A stretch of 62,000 nucleotides of DNA from Branchiostoma floridae (taxonomy: Eukaryota; Chordata; Leptocardii; Amphioxiformes; Branchiostomatidae). The notes below the pieces were generated by a model. The model searched no databases and was not told the DNA's origin. It was given only the letters and a program-made list of their open reading frames with translations. The stretch is taken from contig NC_049996.1 of the NCBI RefSeq assembly GCF_000003815.2, positions 3,882,981 through 3,944,980 on the forward strand. Direction: 5' to 3'. The position numbers and the translations under genes are program-made. Below are positions 59,120-62,000 of the stretch, piece after piece (the first letter of the stretch is position 1; every line of letters begins with the position of its first letter).

Positions 59120-59452
59120 CCCTATCCAGACTGGGCTTTTGGGGCCTTCCCTGGCCTGGGGGGGGGGGCTCATTCGACCCCCACTTCGTATTTTCAAAAC
59201 GACTGACTGTACGATCACCAAATTTGCAGGGAAGGTTGTGCTCATCAAGTTTTATAATTCCTGAAATTTTTATATCATTATGACGTAATATGACGTAATT
59301 ATGACGTCATTAATTGATATTTTTGGCTTAAACGGGGAATATTTTAAGAAAACTCACCAGGTTTGGTTGTTTCTAGCACAAGCCGTTTGGGAGCTATAGG
59401 AGGTCAAAGTTGCCGCGGGCACTTTTAGCCCCCCACCCCAGTCTGGATAGGG
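59120..59452. mobile_element. piggyBac-like MITE, complete
   Basis: CCCTATCCAGACTGGG at the left is perfectly inverted as CCCAGTCTGGATAGGG at the right. TTAA flanks both ends (59116-59119 and 59453-59456), the hallmark target duplication of piggyBac. At 333 bp it has no transposase. The interior has TGACGTAA, TGACGTAA and TGACGTCA in a row near 59280-59310. Confidence 0.85.
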
Positions 59453-59456
59453 TTAA

Positions 59457-60250
59457 AGTAAATGCTGTTGACTCTTCACGCTTTTTGAAGTAATTGTATA
59501 CTTATTTGCAGGTTTTTGTTGTGCCATGCTGTCAGACATTGCCATTGAATATACAAATAATTCGTAGTCAACACTATTTTGTTGGATCGCGTATCTACTT
59601 TCAAATCAATAAATTAAAGGAATTACCCTAATTTTCTTATTTTTGTCCAGTCCTTGTATATCTTTTATATTCCAAGATCAGCTCTTAGCATATGCAAACA
59701 CTTTCTAAGAAACCAGCGCGTTAATGTTACACATATGCATACTATGATTGGACTTCAATTATGAAACATTGTCTCATTTCCAAAAATAGGGAAAATCTAG
59801 AAAAGAATAAAACAAAAAGAGAAGAAAAGAAAGAAAGAAAAATACATAAAAGGAAGAAAGAGAAAGAAAAGAAGACGGAGATAGAGAAAAAAACGCAAAT
59901 GTTTCCTACTCGCAAATGGACCCAAAGAAACAGACGCTGGTTTTGACAGCAAGGTTATAAATGACTGTGATTATCCGTCATGTCATTTTTCATTGTCAAG
60001 TTGTTTTGCGGTAAGCCGGCAATTCCCTTGCTGAGATCACCCTTGCGATTTCTCCCCTCCCTAGTTATTGAGGTTATTTTCGGCCACACAGATTATTGAC
60101 ATTAGATGGGTCTAACGAGACTAATAACCCAGGCTTTGCCTCGCTGAGGTCAGCGGCTTTGCTTTTGAGTTTCCCCCTGTACTTGACAAGGCCACGACGA
60201 TGTAATTTTATGGATGACGTCCTCTGAAAACCCCAAAACTAATGCGCGCG
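59457..60250. other. No gene seen; purine tract
   Basis: 59790-59895 is an A/G-rich tract (GAAAGAAAG type). The Lys/Glu-rich frame over it is low complexity. Confidence 0.5.
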
Positions 60251-60252
60251 GG

Positions 60253-60765
60253 CTATATTGCGCTCAGCTATGGTGTCAGTATACTGTAAATGCAGAAATG
60301 TTCGCGGTAGATTAATGTTCGCGGTTTTCGCGGTGACCACTTTACCGCGAACTTAAAACCACCGCGAACATTTTTCTATTATGGTATTAGATTGCAGTCT
60401 ATGGTGTTACCGCGAACTTAAATTCAACGCGAAAAGTCCCTTTTCCCGCTACCGCGAAATGAAATCCCCGCGAACTTAACTACATTTACAGTAACTTGGA
60501 TACGATTCGCAGGCTACGCGTAGCCTATAACAATGCTCTTGGGATTGTGTTAGGCTATCGCACGAGTGATAGTGCCAGCCAAATGTTTGTGACACATGGG
60601 ATTGATACTTTTGAAGCTAGAAGGAGAAAACTAACGCATGCATTTGTACAACGCATCGTCACATCTAAAAACAACATTATCTCCCGGTTTTTCCACTCAG
60701 ATCCCTTCTTTCATAGCAAATTCTGGACACAGTATGTGAATCTTGTTTACAAAAGCCCCGGCTAA
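60253..60765 (+). pseudogene. LINE ORF2 fragment after the RT domain
   Basis: The left piece reads 'LYCAQLWCQ'. The right piece begins 'LDTIRRLRVAYNNALGI' and continues with 'SASQMFVTHGIDTFEARRRK' before a stop at 60763-60765. This resembles the segment just downstream of the catalytic RT motifs in CR1/Jockey-like polyproteins. Omitting MITE B and one TA copy keeps both pieces in one frame. The catalytic domains are missing. Confidence 0.8.
60284..60491. mobile_element. MITE B, complete copy inside a LINE
   Basis: The ends CTGTAAATG and CATTTACAG are inverted with TA on each side (60282-60283 and 60492-60493). The interior has repeated 'ttcgcgg' then 'accgcgaactta' boxes in inverted arrangement. 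It is 208 bp, noncoding. TA duplications suggest a Tc1/mariner-type transposase acted on it. Confidence 0.85.
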
Positions 60766-60875
60766 CTCAACTTTTTATTGTACATAAAGTGTATGTTTAT
60801 TGTTGTATTGTATGTTTACCCACATTATGTATGTGATATGGGCCAAGAGCCTGAAATAAAGTTGAAATGAAAAAA

Positions 60876-62000
60876 AAAAGAAAAAAAAAGAGGTTCAATG
60901 CTGGGAAGGACATTTTGGTTTGGGCTGTTTCTTGTAAACAAATTATGAGGAACCCGTGTTGCTTTTGTTACGTTAAAAGGGAAGGACTAGTAAAAATTCC
61001 TGGTAAGAAATAAACCCTTCTTCGGAAACAGAAAGGAAACTTGTGTCCTTGTGTGGGCGTGCCACTACACACTACAATGGATTAAACGAACCCGACTTAC
61101 CCATTTGGGGTGGTCAACCACTAGCAAAGACCATAATAGTTTCAATCTGACACATTAGTAAATGAACGACATGTTTTATTTATTCCTTTTGCAACAAAAA
61201 TTTGTGCTTGTAAATTTGTACAAAAGAGATATGATGTCAAATGTACCAATTTTGCATAGTTTATTCAACACATATTGGATTGGTCGTTCAGACCGTTTTA
61301 GTGCATAATATGATGGCAAATAGGAGAGCAAGTTGCTAAGTTGGTATTTCAGGATAGCCAGGCCAGTGGTTGCCAGGCCTTACACTTTAGCGTACTCGAT
61401 GTACCTCCTTAAAACAGGACCCCCCCCCCCCCCCCATTTTTCGCCTCTGCCGAAAGACAGGTCCAATGCAGCCCCAACAAAGATCTTAAAAGAGGGAAAG
61501 AATTCCTTCGACCGGCTCTAATTCTATAGGACAGAAAACGGAAACACGGCAGTTATTTTCCTAGCCCCGAGGTCCCCCGTTGATAATTAGCGCAGCAATG
61601 GCGCTTAGTCCCGGTAGTAGCTAGTATTGTTAGTGCTTTGATCAGGCCACTCTGCGTCAAGAATTGATGTTGCTGCAGAATAATGTATCATGAGAAATTG
61701 CTGCTTGGGCATGCAGTTCTGTCTTTATCGTACAATAGTCCAATACTCCTCAGAAAGGGGGGAACGACTTTTGGCAATAAAAGGATGGCCACGTAATGCT
61801 TAATCACGTAAACATGACGTCGCACAAGAAAATCTAGCGAGAGCTGCAAAAAGTTTGGAAAAAAATCTTGTAATATTTGATTCTCAAACAATAATGTATA
61901 CTAATGATGAAGACATTGCTCTACTACCATTTAAGAAATAGATATAAGCAATTGTAGACGATCGACTAGGCAACGTTTAGCTCACCAGATGGAAAACAAG
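60876..62000. other. No feature seen
   Basis: No recognised repeat or gene. A C run lies at about 61419-61435. Short frames (61333-61521 plus, 61688-61891 minus) have no known domain. Confidence 0.45.

Larger units (their letters stand above)
60253..60875 (+). mobile_element. Non-LTR retrotransposon 3' fragment, split by MITE B
   Basis: Coding similarity lies at 60253-60283 and 60494-60765, with MITE B in between. The 3' UTR ends 'gggccaagagcctgaaataa' and 'agttgaaatg' then poly-A with one G. The 5' end is truncated. Confidence 0.8.

Noticed and set aside
59761-59946. Lys/Glu-rich 61-codon frame
   Set aside because: It is a low-complexity purine tract; the composition alone explains the frame.

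Overview
This is eukaryotic, AT-rich, intergenic or intronic DNA. It carries many short interspersed repeats, minisatellites and microsatellites and shows no intact host gene. Several families look like ones I recall from lancelet (Branchiostoma) genomes: tRNA-derived SINEs with a 'cctgacttcggt' body, an inverted-repeat element with 'gtggtatctcactgc' ends, an 'accgcgaactta' element, and non-LTR retrotransposon tails. I infer a cephalochordate. That inference rests on recall, not on a search; another marine invertebrate is possible. No rRNA, intact tRNA, CRISPR array or bacterial-style operon is visible.

Layout. 1-5.5 kb: degenerate SINEs and MITEs, a ~105-bp inverted repeat 1 kb apart and a long (ATT)n tract. 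6-15 kb: short tandem duplications, a MITE at 8.66 kb, a MITE at 12.16 kb and a ~145-bp-unit minisatellite at 13.2-14.7 kb. 18-26 kb: a pogo-like MITE, a five-unit array with one perfect CRE (TGACGTCA) per unit, a hAT-like MITE and a complete reverse-strand SINE. 27.8-29.8 kb: a ~0.7-kb tandem segmental duplication passing into ~161-bp tandem units. 31-39 kb: LINE and SINE tails, more MITEs, a G-run triplication and a comparatively CpG-rich stretch (37.4-39.7 kb). 40.8-47 kb: CA repeats, a LINE 3' fragment, a SINE, and a 38-bp minisatellite with higher-order structure split by a ~1.07-kb TIR element. 48-57.4 kb: pogo-like material, a mariner deletion derivative inside a SINE, a minisatellite with NRF1-like palindromes, a ~160-bp-unit array whose core is a reverse-complement splice donor, and a SINE interrupted by a LINE. 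58-61 kb: a MITE, a SINE tail, a piggyBac-like MITE, and a LINE reverse-transcriptase fragment split by a MITE.

The only protein-coding similarity I recognise is transposon-derived: C-terminal pieces of non-LTR retrotransposon ORF2 at 41.7, 55.95 and 60.25-60.77 kb, and a broken mariner transposase at 50.17-50.50 kb. The strongest biological story is the order of insertion. Five junctions can be read directly as nested events, and in one of them removing the inserted element with one TA copy restores an open reading frame across the junction. The second theme is minisatellites whose most conserved part resembles a functional motif (CRE, NRF1 site, 5' splice site). No operon-like or defence-like system was found.
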